From Methylovulum sp. (GTDB taxonomy: Bacteria; Pseudomonadota; Gammaproteobacteria; Methylococcales; Methylomonadaceae): a stretch of DNA of 13,786 nt. The notes under the pieces were generated by a model. The model was given only the letters and a program-made list of their open reading frames with translations, did no database searches and was not told the origin of the DNA. Every line of letters starts with the position of its first letter. Position 1 is the stretch's first letter. The position numbers and the translations under genes are program-made. The stretch is from contig JAQTNZ010000022.1 in assembly GCA_028713595.1 (NCBI GenBank), forward strand, positions 1-13,786, written 5' to 3'. Below are positions 7,086 through 13,786 of this stretch, one piece after another.

Positions 7086-8435
7086 TTACTGTAGGTTGCG
7101 GAACAGGATGATAGGTTTGCCAAAAACGGGGTTGGTTGCTGAGATCACCCTGGATGTGTCGCCCGAAACGGCCAGCACATTGCTGTTTTGCCCGTTTGCA
7201 TATTGGTCCGGTACGGTTGCCACCTTGCTGATGGCATAGCCGTTTTGTCCGTACACGAAGACATCGTAAGCTTCGTAGATCCCGTCAATGCCACCAACGA
7301 AACGGCCCTTGGCATCAATTTCCGCATTGTTAGGGTAAGGGGCGGCTGGTAAGGTCTGTACTTGCAGGAGCGTCTTGCCGCTGTAGACATCAAATTCATA
7401 CGGATACCCACAGGCAGGATAAACATGGGCGCCGTTATCCGATACCGCCAAATCTTGGCAATTTTCCCCTGAAATAAAACTTGACCCGAACGATGCCACC
7501 TTCAGGCTGCCGCCGTTATCCGTGACCTTATAGCCCGTTAATGTACCTGGGCTAATGCCAAGGTCTACGGAGTACATGTTCCGCCCGTCGGGTGTCACCG
7601 CGATGAACCCTTTTGTTAGAGGGGTGGAAGTTAAGGGCGTGTTAGTCTCGACGCTGAATATTTTCCCGCCCGCCGGATAGATGGCGGGGATACCAAAAGG
7701 CCGGGCATATACCATGCTAAAACCGGGGCCGATTTTTTGGCCGATATTGAACTGGGATAACTTCGTACCGTTAACTGCGTTTAGCTTGGCTATCCGGTAG
7801 TTCGTGTAATCCGCAGCGAAAAGGAACTGGCCGTCGCCGCTGACCGTCAATGCGCCGACTGTTGGGGCAATATGAGGGAAACTGGTCACGAGCTTGGCGG
7901 TATAGACGTTATAGACATCGATTGTCGAACCGCCAGCGGAAACGTAAACGTACGGCAGCACCGGATTGGTGGCCAGCGCGGTGACAGTGCGCTTGAAGTC
8001 AACGTTTGTGGGGGACTGGGCGCCTATCCACAGCGAAACGGGCAGTGATTGGGTATCGGCAAATTCGCTATTGGCCGCTGTTGAAACAGTGATGGTGGCA
8101 AGATAGAGCTGGTCTTTATTAAGCCCTTTAGTGTTTGCCTGTAACGTCAGCATACCGGATGTTGTGCCTGATGCCGTGACTTTCAGCCAAGGCTGATTAG
8201 ACGATGCCGTCCATGACACAGATGTGCTACCGACAGTGCGCATCACATTGAGCGTGCGTGTGAGGTTAGGGTGGGAGGGGAATGCGGACAAGGCGACCCC
8301 CGCCTTGGACAGATATAAGCGGGTCGGAAAAGCAGTCGCGGTCGCATCGCTTGCGGAGGCCGCAAAGCTTGGGGTCGGCAACAGTGTCACGGACAGGAAC
8401 AAGGCTGCAAGGGTGCTGTTTATCTTACTATTCAT
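7086..8435 (-). CDS. Secreted BACON-like domain plus beta-propeller protein
   Basis: The 449-residue product has a Sec signal peptide (MNSKINSTLAALFLSVTLLP, cleavage likely near SFA|AS at 25/26), so it is exported. Residues about 40-135 resemble a BACON or related Ig-like domain: SWTASSNQPWLKV, then TTSGMLTLQAN and a YLATITVS strand. From about 145 to the end are repeated four-stranded units of the YVTN/WD-like propeller type, for example LPYVYVSAGGSTIDVYN, GALTVSGDGQFLFAAD, FIAVTPDGRNMYSVD, LAVSDNGAHVYPACGY and LAVSGDTSRVISATN. I count five or six blades by eye. Such proteins usually bind surface ligands or carbohydrates; no enzyme site is evident. GGGA about 9 nt upstream is a weak ribosome binding site. 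It is monocistronic by layout, with a hairpin close after its stop. Confidence 0.85.
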   Translation of the reverse strand: MNSKINSTLAALFLSVTLLPTPSFAASASDATATAFPTRLYLSKAGVALSAFPSHPNLTRTLNVMRTVGSTSVSWTASSNQPWLKVTASGTTSGMLTLQANTKGLNKDQLYLATITVSTAANSEFADTQSLPVSLWIGAQSPTNVDFKRTVTALATNPVLPYVYVSAGGSTIDVYNVYTAKLVTSFPHIAPTVGALTVSGDGQFLFAADYTNYRIAKLNAVNGTKLSQFNIGQKIGPGFSMVYARPFGIPAIYPAGGKIFSVETNTPLTSTPLTKGFIAVTPDGRNMYSVDLGISPGTLTGYKVTDNGGSLKVASFGSSFISGENCQDLAVSDNGAHVYPACGYPYEFDVYSGKTLLQVQTLPAAPYPNNAEIDAKGRFVGGIDGIYEAYDVFVYGQNGYAISKVATVPDQYANGQNSNVLAVSGDTSRVISATNPVFGKPIILFRNLQ

Positions 8436-8661
8436 GGTGTATCCCGTTGGTTGTCATCAATTATTGTTAAACGGCGGCGGAAAGTTTTCGGTAAAAAGCT
8501 TGGGAATCTATCACTAGGTTTTTTATGTAATTGTTTTATCGTATTTATTTGTTGATGCTGGTAAAAATAGGAGCGGAAAGTGGTGGCTATTGACCGCCGT
8601 TTTACACCAATAGGGTTAAAATTTGGTGAAACAACCAGAAAATAACATTTTATTTTTTAAT
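8436..8661. other. AT-rich region upstream of the propeller gene
   Basis: About 225 bp with no reading frame of note. It should carry the minus-strand promoter of the propeller gene, but I cannot identify clear boxes. It ends at the composite palindrome that begins at 8662. Confidence 0.35.
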
Positions 8662-8780
8662 TATACTCTGAACGGTCAAGTTTTCGGTTTTAGTGTGAAG
8701 GAGCGCGGGCATCCTGCCCGCTAGTTGCGGTCAAGATGACCGCGCTCCAAAAGCCGAAAACTTGACCGTTTGAAGTATAT
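8662..8780. repeat. Composite nested palindrome containing two REP-like units
   Basis: The outer arms aacggtcaagttttcgg (8671-8687) and ccgaaaacttgaccgtt (8754-8770) are a perfect 17-bp inverted pair, extended outward by imperfect ATACT/AGTAT pairing and inward by TTTT/AAAA. Inside are two REP-like units head to head: 8700-8721 (stem gcgggca / tgcccgc) and 8727-8748 (stem gcggtca / tgaccgc). Their outer halves ggagcgcgg and ccgcgctcc also pair. The DNA could therefore form one long cruciform or two small hairpins on a stalk. It lies between the propeller gene and the broken toxin gene. No transposase is present; a MITE or BIME origin is inferred. Confidence 0.85.
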
Positions 8781-8868
8781 AGCGGATGTTGGTTTATTTT
8801 AGGAACCTAAAGCTGTTATTTATAGGCACTGGCTTTATAGGTATCTCCAAAGGTTGGGCATTGACAGG

Positions 8869-9045
8869 CTATAACCCACTATTTTGCAGGTCAGGTGCTG
8901 TGGATAGGGTAGTTAGCGGGGATTGTGCGGATGGGGTGCAGGGGAGGGGTAAGATGTTTTGGCAAATGTCCATTGCGGTTTCCGATAACTTTTCAGGTTG
9001 CGTGTCCAGCCAAATAAAGACAGGGGTATCAAGAAAAACTTTCAT
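8869..9045 (-). pseudogene. Truncated VapC-type PIN toxin
   Basis: The frame starts MKVFLDTPVFIWLDTQPEKL, which matches the beginning of VapC/PIN-domain toxins, including the first metal-binding aspartate (D6 in LDT). After MDICQN (about residue 30) the sequence turns into a Pro, Ser and Thr-rich tail with no PIN features and stops at residue 58. VapC proteins are usually about 125-140 residues with three or four acidic residues, so most of the RNase domain is missing. No remainder of the domain is visible in the next 200 bp on this strand. The start overlaps the end of the upstream antitoxin gene by 17 bp, the usual tight toxin-antitoxin arrangement; an ATG three bases earlier (9048) is also possible. 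The family call rests on the N-terminal match only. Confidence 0.65.
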
Positions 9046-9271
9046 CATTGCCTAACCAAAAACTATCGGGTAAAGGTTTGTCAAAGTCTTCGCTCATAGT
9101 TGCCAGCCCCCGATGTTGCCCAAAGACCCGCTTTTTGGGGAGGGCGGTGCAAGAAACCAGTTTTATTCGGATTTTGTTGTCACCGAGGATAAAAATATCT
9201 TCCCCTTGCTCAACTAAAGCGACCAATTCGGGGAGTTTGTGTTGGGCTTCTTGCAGGGGGATGTTTTGCAT
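9029..9271 (-). CDS. Phd/VapB-like type II antitoxin
   Basis: The 80-residue product begins MQNIPLQEAQHKLPELVALVEQ, the pattern of Phd/YefM-type antitoxins (strand, then the helix ALHKLPELV-like, then GEDIFIL). Its C-terminus, FGQHRGLATMSEDFDKPLPD, is the acidic, probably disordered toxin-binding tail common in antitoxins paired with PIN toxins. Family members bind operator DNA through the N-terminal part and neutralise VapC with the tail. The gene overlaps the start of a truncated VapC frame, so the antitoxin seems orphaned. It may still repress its own promoter or neutralise related toxins encoded elsewhere. The ribosome binding site is weak. It follows another antitoxin-like gene by 106 bp on the same strand. 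Confidence 0.8.
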   Translation of the reverse strand: MQNIPLQEAQHKLPELVALVEQGEDIFILGDNKIRIKLVSCTALPKKRVFGQHRGLATMSEDFDKPLPDSFWLGNDESFS

Positions 9272-9377
9272 AGTTATTGTCCGCGTTTTTCGTTTGGCTC
9301 GGTTTCATGTTTTTAATAATAACTGATGTTACGCGGGAAAGCGAAGAGGCCATGTATTATAAAGGGAAGTCGTTGCC

Positions 9378-9710
9378 TTAAACGTGGCGGGAGGCAGTGC
9401 GTAGGATGCGTAATGCACCGGTTATTTCGCTCGCCCTGTCTTGTTCAAAAATACGGGTGTCAATATCGATAGGGTCTGATTCATATTTCTTAAGAAAATT
9501 TTGTAAGGCCGTTCCTGCTGATAACGAAGTATCGGCCTCCTTAAGCGTAGGGGAGCTAATAAGGCCTGCATTCTCGGCTTGCCCAATAGCTTGCGCGGGG
9601 TCGGTTTTTTTTATCGACAAAGCTAGATGCAACATGGCTTCCATTACCCCCATCGGTAAGTGATGGATTTCACGCGCTAACTGACGTTCTAACTCGGTTC
9701 GACTGCTCAT
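9378..9710 (-). CDS. Small antitoxin-like protein of uncertain family
   Basis: The 110-residue product has a helical N-terminus (RTELERQLAREIHHLPMGVMEAMLHLAL in spirit, residues 4-32) of the type seen in DUF2281-like antitoxins, where a 'helix, LP, helix' segment precedes a variable region. The C-terminal part, ALQNFLKKYESDPIDIDTRI followed by FEQDRASE, recalls the tails of antitoxins encoded beside VapC-like toxins. There is no signal peptide or membrane helix. GGGAGA about 7 nt upstream supports the ATG. No toxin gene follows directly; the next gene on the strand is the Phd-like antitoxin. A DNA-binding or antitoxin role is inferred from these resemblances, and it could instead be an unrelated small regulator. 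Confidence 0.6.
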   Translation of the reverse strand: MSSRTELERQLAREIHHLPMGVMEAMLHLALSIKKTDPAQAIGQAENAGLISSPTLKEADTSLSAGTALQNFLKKYESDPIDIDTRIFEQDRASEITGALRILRTASRHV

Positions 9711-9734
9711 TATTGTCTCCCTAGAAAACTATCC

Positions 9735-9790
9735 AAAATAGGGATGTGGTGATTTTGCCTATCATAGCGGTTTTAAGTTTACCCTATTTT
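9735..9790. promoter_or_regulatory. Inverted repeat upstream of the antitoxin-like gene
   Basis: The 9-bp arms aaaataggg (9735-9743) and ccctatttt (9782-9790) are perfect inverted copies separated by 38 bp. They lie 25-80 bp upstream of the start at 9710, where the promoter should be, and a TATGAT hexamer (minus strand, 9761-9766) sits between them. This fits paired operator half-sites of an autoregulated small protein, but no -35 box is clear. Confidence 0.3.
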
Positions 9791-9867
9791 CCGCAGTAAC
9801 CATACCTTGCGCTAGATCATTTCGGCCACCAGCCCGCACCTTACGGAATGCGTCTTACGAGTTGTTT

Positions 9868-10944
9868 TCAAGTTTTATTAGATTCGTTCACCATCTTAAC
9901 CTCAAGAAGAATTCCCAGCAGCCAACCAGAAAAACCTAATATTAGCCAACAAATAATTGCCCAGATAGAAAACTCGCACTCTATTAGAAAAAAAGCAAAG
10001 GCTAATTCCATAAGAATAACGCCAAAAGCGTTGCCATGCTCTCTATCGTGTTTATAGGAGGTTATATATTCGGGTGAAAAAGATTCTTTGATTTGTGGAT
10101 TTGAAGGTAGAGTTTTTCTAACTCGCTTACGCGGCAAGGCTTTGATTTTTTCAGGCTCCTCTTTTTTATGAGCACTTTCAATTTTATCTCTTGTGAATGT
10201 GGATTTTTTTGAAAATATATAAATATTGTCAAGTCTAAAATATATTATTAAAGGGATTATAGGGATGGCAAATAATGCTAAATGAAATTTTGAAAATAAA
10301 GCAAATATTATTATTAGTCCTGCTATTATTGGTCCTGCTATTTTTAGTCCAAAAATGTTATTTTTTTCAAAGTCTTTCTGTTCTATTGAGTGCACTTCTT
10401 TTTCTTTGTCCGACTTAGTCCATATCCAAGCACCTCTTGTTATGTGTAGAAAATAAATAGGGATGCTAGAAATATACATATATAAAAATCCAAATACACC
10501 TAATATAAAGATATTTGCAAAGTTTATTTCTGTGGTATTTATTCTATGGGCTTCATAATCTATGCTTGAATCAAAATCAAAATCCCTAAAAGCAGTTTTA
10601 TTTTGTGCAGATTCAATGACTTTTGTGGTGTTAAAGATAAACCCAAAAATTTCACTTGAAAAATCAAGTTCATTACATAATTTTTCTTTGTACGTTAATG
10701 ATTTAGTTTTGATAAGCGGACATGATTTAGCCTGAATAGTCTTGCATTCGTAATCCTCTATGCAAAGACCCCCTTGTCTTGAATATGAACAACCTACTTC
10801 ATGTACGCTCTTATTACATAAGCTACCTTTAATTTCATTACCATGAAACGTAACCAAATAAAAAAGCATCAATACAGCAAAAATATTCCCTGCTAAATAT
10901 CGGGCAACATAAAACTCCCACCACCGATTGTTTTTTTCCACCAT
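9868..10944 (-). CDS. Six-helix membrane protein with a Cys-rich loop, unknown function
   Basis: The 358-residue product has about six likely membrane helices: residues 15-33, 141-167, 198-217, 219-236, 306-323 and 327-348. Between helices 1 and 2 lies a loop of about 105 residues with six cysteines (43, 52, 61, 67, 75, 90) and N-x-S/T-like tracts. An even number of cysteines in a probable periplasmic loop suggests disulfides. Between helices 4 and 6 a very basic stretch (residues 246-300; KALPRKRVRKTLP) should lie in the cytoplasm. The N-terminus is WWEFYVARYLAGN. I recognise no catalytic motif or named family. Its codon and base use is far more AT-rich than its neighbours (Ile, Lys, Asn and Phe-rich), which suggests recent transfer. 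The ATG has no strong ribosome binding site. It stands between the antitoxin-like genes and the metallopeptidase gene, divergent from the latter. Confidence 0.8.
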   Translation of the reverse strand: MVEKNNRWWEFYVARYLAGNIFAVLMLFYLVTFHGNEIKGSLCNKSVHEVGCSYSRQGGLCIEDYECKTIQAKSCPLIKTKSLTYKEKLCNELDFSSEIFGFIFNTTKVIESAQNKTAFRDFDFDSSIDYEAHRINTTEINFANIFILGVFGFLYMYISSIPIYFLHITRGAWIWTKSDKEKEVHSIEQKDFEKNNIFGLKIAGPIIAGLIIIFALFSKFHLALFAIPIIPLIIYFRLDNIYIFSKKSTFTRDKIESAHKKEEPEKIKALPRKRVRKTLPSNPQIKESFSPEYITSYKHDREHGNAFGVILMELAFAFFLIECEFSIWAIICWLILGFSGWLLGILLEVKMVNESNKT

Positions 10945-11201
10945 AGTAACTACTCTGCCCTCTATCTAGCTAAACTTAAGGATTAATTTCACAAAAACGC
11001 CCGACTATACACGCTTCTTTACAAAACATCTGTTAACCCTTTCACATTTTCCAATCTATTTTCACGCCTTAACCAGCTTCGCCCTTCGATCCCATCCCCA
11101 CTAACCCCACCTTTATCCCCAACAATCCATAACAGCTGTCGATGTGTTGCGGTTGAAATGTTAAACTTTACCTCTTCATAATTTCCAGCTTACCCACTCC
11201 G

Positions 11202-11618
11202 ATGACCGAAGAGATACAGATTCCGCGTAAAATTGCTAACCAACTGCTGCATATCGCCCAGCTTTCGCCTGAACAGGAGGTGTGTGGCCTGTTAGGGGGT
11301 AAGGCGGGGGTGCCTAGCCGTTGCTATCCTGTCGCTAATGTCGCCGAGTTACCTGCGCAACGCTTTTTACTAGATCCGGCGGGGCAGGTCGCAGCTTTCA
11401 AGGCCATGCGCGAGAGCGGTGAAAGTTTGTTGGCGATTTATCACTCCCACCCCCATGCCCCTGCCATACCCTCGGCAACGGATTTGGAGCTGTCCGAATA
11501 CCCAGAGGCCTTGTATTTGATTATCTCTTTGGATACTAAGGGCATTTTGGAAATGCGCGGGTTTTATCTGGAGCCACAAGGTAGCCGTGAGGTGTCGTTG
11601 GTGTTGGCTGAAGATTAA
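11202..11618 (+). CDS. M67-family (JAMM/MPN+) metallopeptidase
   Basis: The 138-residue product is a minimal JAMM zinc peptidase. E26 in EVCGLLGG is the catalytic glutamate. The zinc ligands are H81 and H83 in HSHPHAPAIPSATD together with D94, giving the H-x-H-x10-D spacing of the family. Bacterial members of this size often remove C-terminal residues from small sulfur carriers or ubiquitin-like proteins such as ThiS/MoaD/CysO types and are found near ThiF/MoeB-like genes; none is visible here. No signal peptide, so cytoplasmic. The ATG at 11202 has no obvious Shine-Dalgarno, and the protein begins MTEEIQIPRKIANQLL, a normal start for the family. It precedes mutS on the same strand, separated by the palindromic element. 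Confidence 0.9.
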   Translation: MTEEIQIPRKIANQLLHIAQLSPEQEVCGLLGGKAGVPSRCYPVANVAELPAQRFLLDPAGQVAAFKAMRESGESLLAIYHSHPHAPAIPSATDLELSEYPEALYLIISLDTKGILEMRGFYLEPQGSREVSLVLAED

Positions 11619-11672
11619 GGGGCCTGTTGGCCGTGAGGCCGCCGTTTATCCTTTACTTCTCCCTTTGACCCC

Positions 11673-11989
11673 TGTTGCCATTAAGTTAAGAGGTTAATTT
11701 TTATAATCAATATATTCCATCGTTCCCACGCTCTGGTGTCACTGCCATTAAGTTAAGCATTTTTATATTTATTATCAACTAGATAAAATTATCGTAGGTC
11801 GGGTTAGCGTTAGCGTAACCCGACATTATTTGAGCGGCACACGTCGGGTTACGCTATCGCTAACCCGACCTACATCGTATTTTTCAATACAATATATTGA
11901 TTATTAATATAAATATCTTAACTTAATGGCAATGACGCTCCGGCGTGGGAACGATAGGTAATTGATTTCCCATTAACCTAATGACAGTG
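11673..11989. repeat. Large nested palindromic element flanked by 11-bp direct repeats
   Basis: The whole 317 bp is an imperfect inverted repeat in layers. The centre has two 31-bp arms (11794-11824 and 11843-11873) that match at 30 of 31 positions; each arm is itself a hairpin with 9-bp stem gtcgggtta / taacccgac. Outside are 37-bp arms (11721-11757 and 11917-11953) beginning cgttcccacgc and carrying the TTAACTTAATGGCA end of the 44-bp repeat. Outermost are degenerate copies of the same end (TGCCATTAAGTTAAG near 11677; its reverse near 11972-11987). The 11-mer CCTTTGACCCC occurs exactly at 11662-11672 and 11990-12000, like a target-site duplication. There is no coding sequence inside. A MITE-like, non-autonomous element is the best reading. 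It ends about 12 bp before mutS. Confidence 0.8.
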
Positions 11990-12012
11990 CCTTTGACCCC
12001 CCGCTATTTTTA

Positions 12013-13786
12013 ATGACTTCCAGCCAGACATCCCACACGCCGATGATGCAGCAGTATTTCCGCATCAAGGCCGATTATCCTGACACCCTGCTGTTTTACC
12101 GTATGGGTGACTTTTACGAGCTGTTTTTTGACGATGCCAAAAAAGCCGCGCAGTTGCTTAATATTACCCTGACTAGCCGAGGCAATTCGGGGGGGGAGCC
12201 GATTGCGATGGCGGGCATCCCTTACCATGCGGCGGAAAATTATCTGGCGCGGTTGCTGAAAAGCGGCATTTCGGTGGCGATTTGTGAGCAAATCGGCGAC
12301 CCCGCCACCAGTAAGGGGCCGGTCGAGCGTAAGGTGGTGCGTATCATCACGCCCGGAACGGTGACGGATGAGGCATTATTGGAAGACCGCAAAGACAATC
12401 TGTTGGTGGCGGTGGTGCAAGTCCAGCAGGTTTATGGCCTTGCCAGTCTGGATTTGAGCAACGGGCGGTTTATCCTGCAAGAGTTGGATGCCCACGACCA
12501 GCTTATCAGTGAGATAGCCCGGTTGAATCCGGCGGAGTTGTTATTGAGCGAAGAGTGGGCCGCCCCGCCCGCGCTTAAGCAACGTAGCGGGGTGTGTAAA
12601 CGCCCGCCTTGGCATTTTGACGCGGCCAGCGCTAGGCAGTTGGTGCTGAGGCAATTTAACACGCTGGATTTGAAAGGCTACGGCTGTGATGCCATGCACA
12701 CTGCGATTGCCGCCGCCGGGGCGTTGTTGCAGTATGTCAAGGACACCCAGCAGGGGGCGTTGCCGCATATCCAAGGCATTCGCATTGAGCAAACTGACGA
12801 GTGCATTTTGCTGGATGCCGCCAGCCGCCGCAATTTGGAGTTGGACAGCCACCCGACCGGACACTTGCAATACACTTTGTTTGGGGTGTTGGATAGGACC
12901 GCCACGGCGATGGGTGGCCGTTGTTTGCGGCGCTGGCTGAACAGGCCGTTGCGCGACCATGAGGTGCTGAAAAACCGTTATGCCTGTGTCGGCAGTTTGC
13001 TGGAACACCAGCTTTACGCGCAGGTGCAAGCGGTGCTGCGGCAGGTGGGCGATATTGAGCGGGTCAGCTCTAGGATTGCCTTAAAATCGGCGCGGCCCCG
13101 TGATTTGTTGGTGTTGCGCAATACCTTGGCGATACTGCCGACGTTACAGGGCTGTTTGGCGGACAGCGACAACCCGCAACTGGAACTGTTGCGCGGCCAG
13201 ATTGGCGAACATCCTGAGCTGGTGCAGTTGTTGCAAAAAGCCCTGATCGACAATCCGCCGGTGTTGATCCGTGACGGCGGCGTGTTGGCGGCGGGCTTTA
13301 ATGAGGCATTGGATGAGCTGCGCAATTTAAGCCAAAATGCCGACCAGTTTTTGCTGGATATGGAAACGCGGGAAAAGGCCGCCACCGGCATTGCTAATCT
13401 AAAGGTCAATTATAACCGTGTGCATGGCTATTATATTGAAATATCCAATGCGCACGGCGACAAAATCCCCGCCCATTACACCCGCAAGCAAACCTTAAAA
13501 GGGGTTGAGCGCTATATCACCGAGGAATTGAAGGCGTTTGAAAACAAGGTGCTGAGTGCGCGGGAAAAATCGCTGGCCTTTGAAAAAGCCTTGTATGACG
13601 GCTTGCTGACCACTATCGCGCAATCGTTGGTGGTGTTGCAGCAGTGCGCCGCCGCCTTGGCGGAATTGGATGTGCTGGTCAATTTTGCCGAACGCGCCGA
13701 CACCTTGGATTTGTCGGCGCCGGTATTGGCGGAAAAGCCGGGCATCCGCATTAGCGGAGGGCGGCATCTGGTGGTCGAGCAGGTGT
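12013..13786 (+). CDS. mutS: DNA mismatch repair protein MutS, N-terminal part
   Basis: The frame is open from ATG at 12013 to the window's end, 591 codons of an expected ~855. MutS recognises mismatches and small loops in newly copied DNA and recruits MutL. The mismatch-reading motif F34-Y35-E36 lies in [16 protein letters not shown]. The connector follows ([48 protein letters not shown]). The lever domain has SRRNLEL and the [12 protein letters not shown] segment, and the clamp region has [13 protein letters not shown] and [10 protein letters not shown]. The Walker A ATPase site lies beyond the window. No frameshift or internal stop appears. No Shine-Dalgarno is visible before the ATG, and the palindromic element ends just upstream, so the native promoter may have been displaced or supplied by the element. 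Confidence 0.97.
   Translation, partial: MTSSQTSHTPMMQQYFRIKADYPDTLLFYRMGDFYELFFDDAKKAAQLLNITLTSRGNSGGEPIAMAGIPYHAAENYLARLLKSGISVAICEQIGDPATSKGPVERKVVRIITPGTVTDEALLEDRKDNLLVAVVQVQQVYGLASLDLSNGRFILQELDAHDQLISEIARLNPAELLLSEEWAAPPALKQRSGVCKRPPWHFDAASARQLVLRQFNTLDLKGYGCDAMHTAIAAAGALLQYVKDTQQGALPHIQGIRIEQTDECILLDAASRRNLELDSHPTGHLQYTLFGVLDRTATAMGGRCLRRWLNRPLRDHEVLKNRYACVGSLLEHQLYAQVQAVLRQVGDIERVSSRIALKSARPRDLLVLRNTLAILPTLQGCLADSDNPQLELLRGQIGEHPELVQLLQKALIDNPPVLIRDGGVLAAGFNEALDELRNLSQNADQFLLDMETREKAATGIANLKVNYNRVHGYYIEISNAHGDKIPAHYTRKQTLKGVERYITEELKAFENKVLSAREKSLAFEKALYDGLLTTIAQSLVVLQQCAAALAELDVLVNFAERADTLDLSAPVLAEKPGIRISGGRHLVVEQV

Noticed and set aside
8786..9055. 89-residue plus-strand frame
   Set aside because: It overlaps the antisense of the VapC remnant and resembles no known protein; no ribosome site.
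11673..11989. CRISPR array
   Set aside because: The repeats are inverted and nested, not evenly spaced direct repeats with unique spacers.
12010..13767. Long minus-strand frames opposite mutS
   Set aside because: Antisense shadows of mutS with unnatural composition.

Overview
The window looks like chromosomal DNA of a gammaproteobacterium. A methylotroph or methanotroph of the Methylococcales type is the best guess. It rests on the pyrroloquinoline quinone (PQQ) gene pqqB, the protein style of MutS and PqqB, a GC content near 50% in core genes, and many interspersed palindromic repeats. This is inference; no marker gene such as methane monooxygenase, methanol dehydrogenase or rRNA is present.

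Layout. Positions 105-1270 (minus) carry pqqB followed directly by a truncated Uma2-family gene. Positions 1271-3247 hold one small exported hypothetical protein, GC-rich repeat hairpins, a decayed reading frame and about 670 bp with no gene. Positions 3248-5241 (plus) carry a Tat-exported sulfatase and a small hypothetical gene 35 bp behind it. Positions 5387-6109 (plus) encode a class I glutamine amidotransferase. It converges on a minus-strand coiled-coil protein at 6139-6870. Positions 7086-8435 (minus) encode a secreted BACON-like plus beta-propeller protein with a hairpin just after its stop. Positions 8662-10944 are accessory: a composite palindromic repeat, an antitoxin with a broken VapC toxin, a second antitoxin-like gene, and an AT-rich membrane protein of unknown function. 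Positions 11202-13786 (plus) return to core-type genes: a JAMM/M67 metallopeptidase and the first ~591 codons of mutS, which runs off the window. A nested palindromic element of about 317 bp, flanked by 11-bp direct repeats, separates these two.

The genes do not form one pathway. The clearest recurring theme is repeat structure. One family is a short GC-rich hairpin (REP-like) in five copies, with paired changes that keep the stem. The other is a 44-bp AT-rich repeat that also forms parts of the large palindrome upstream of mutS. The truncated Uma2 gene, the truncated VapC and the decayed frame at 2325-2558 show gene loss around these repeats. I found no CRISPR array, tRNA, rRNA, transposase or complete defence system. 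The least explained protein is the six-helix, cysteine-rich membrane protein at 9868-10944.
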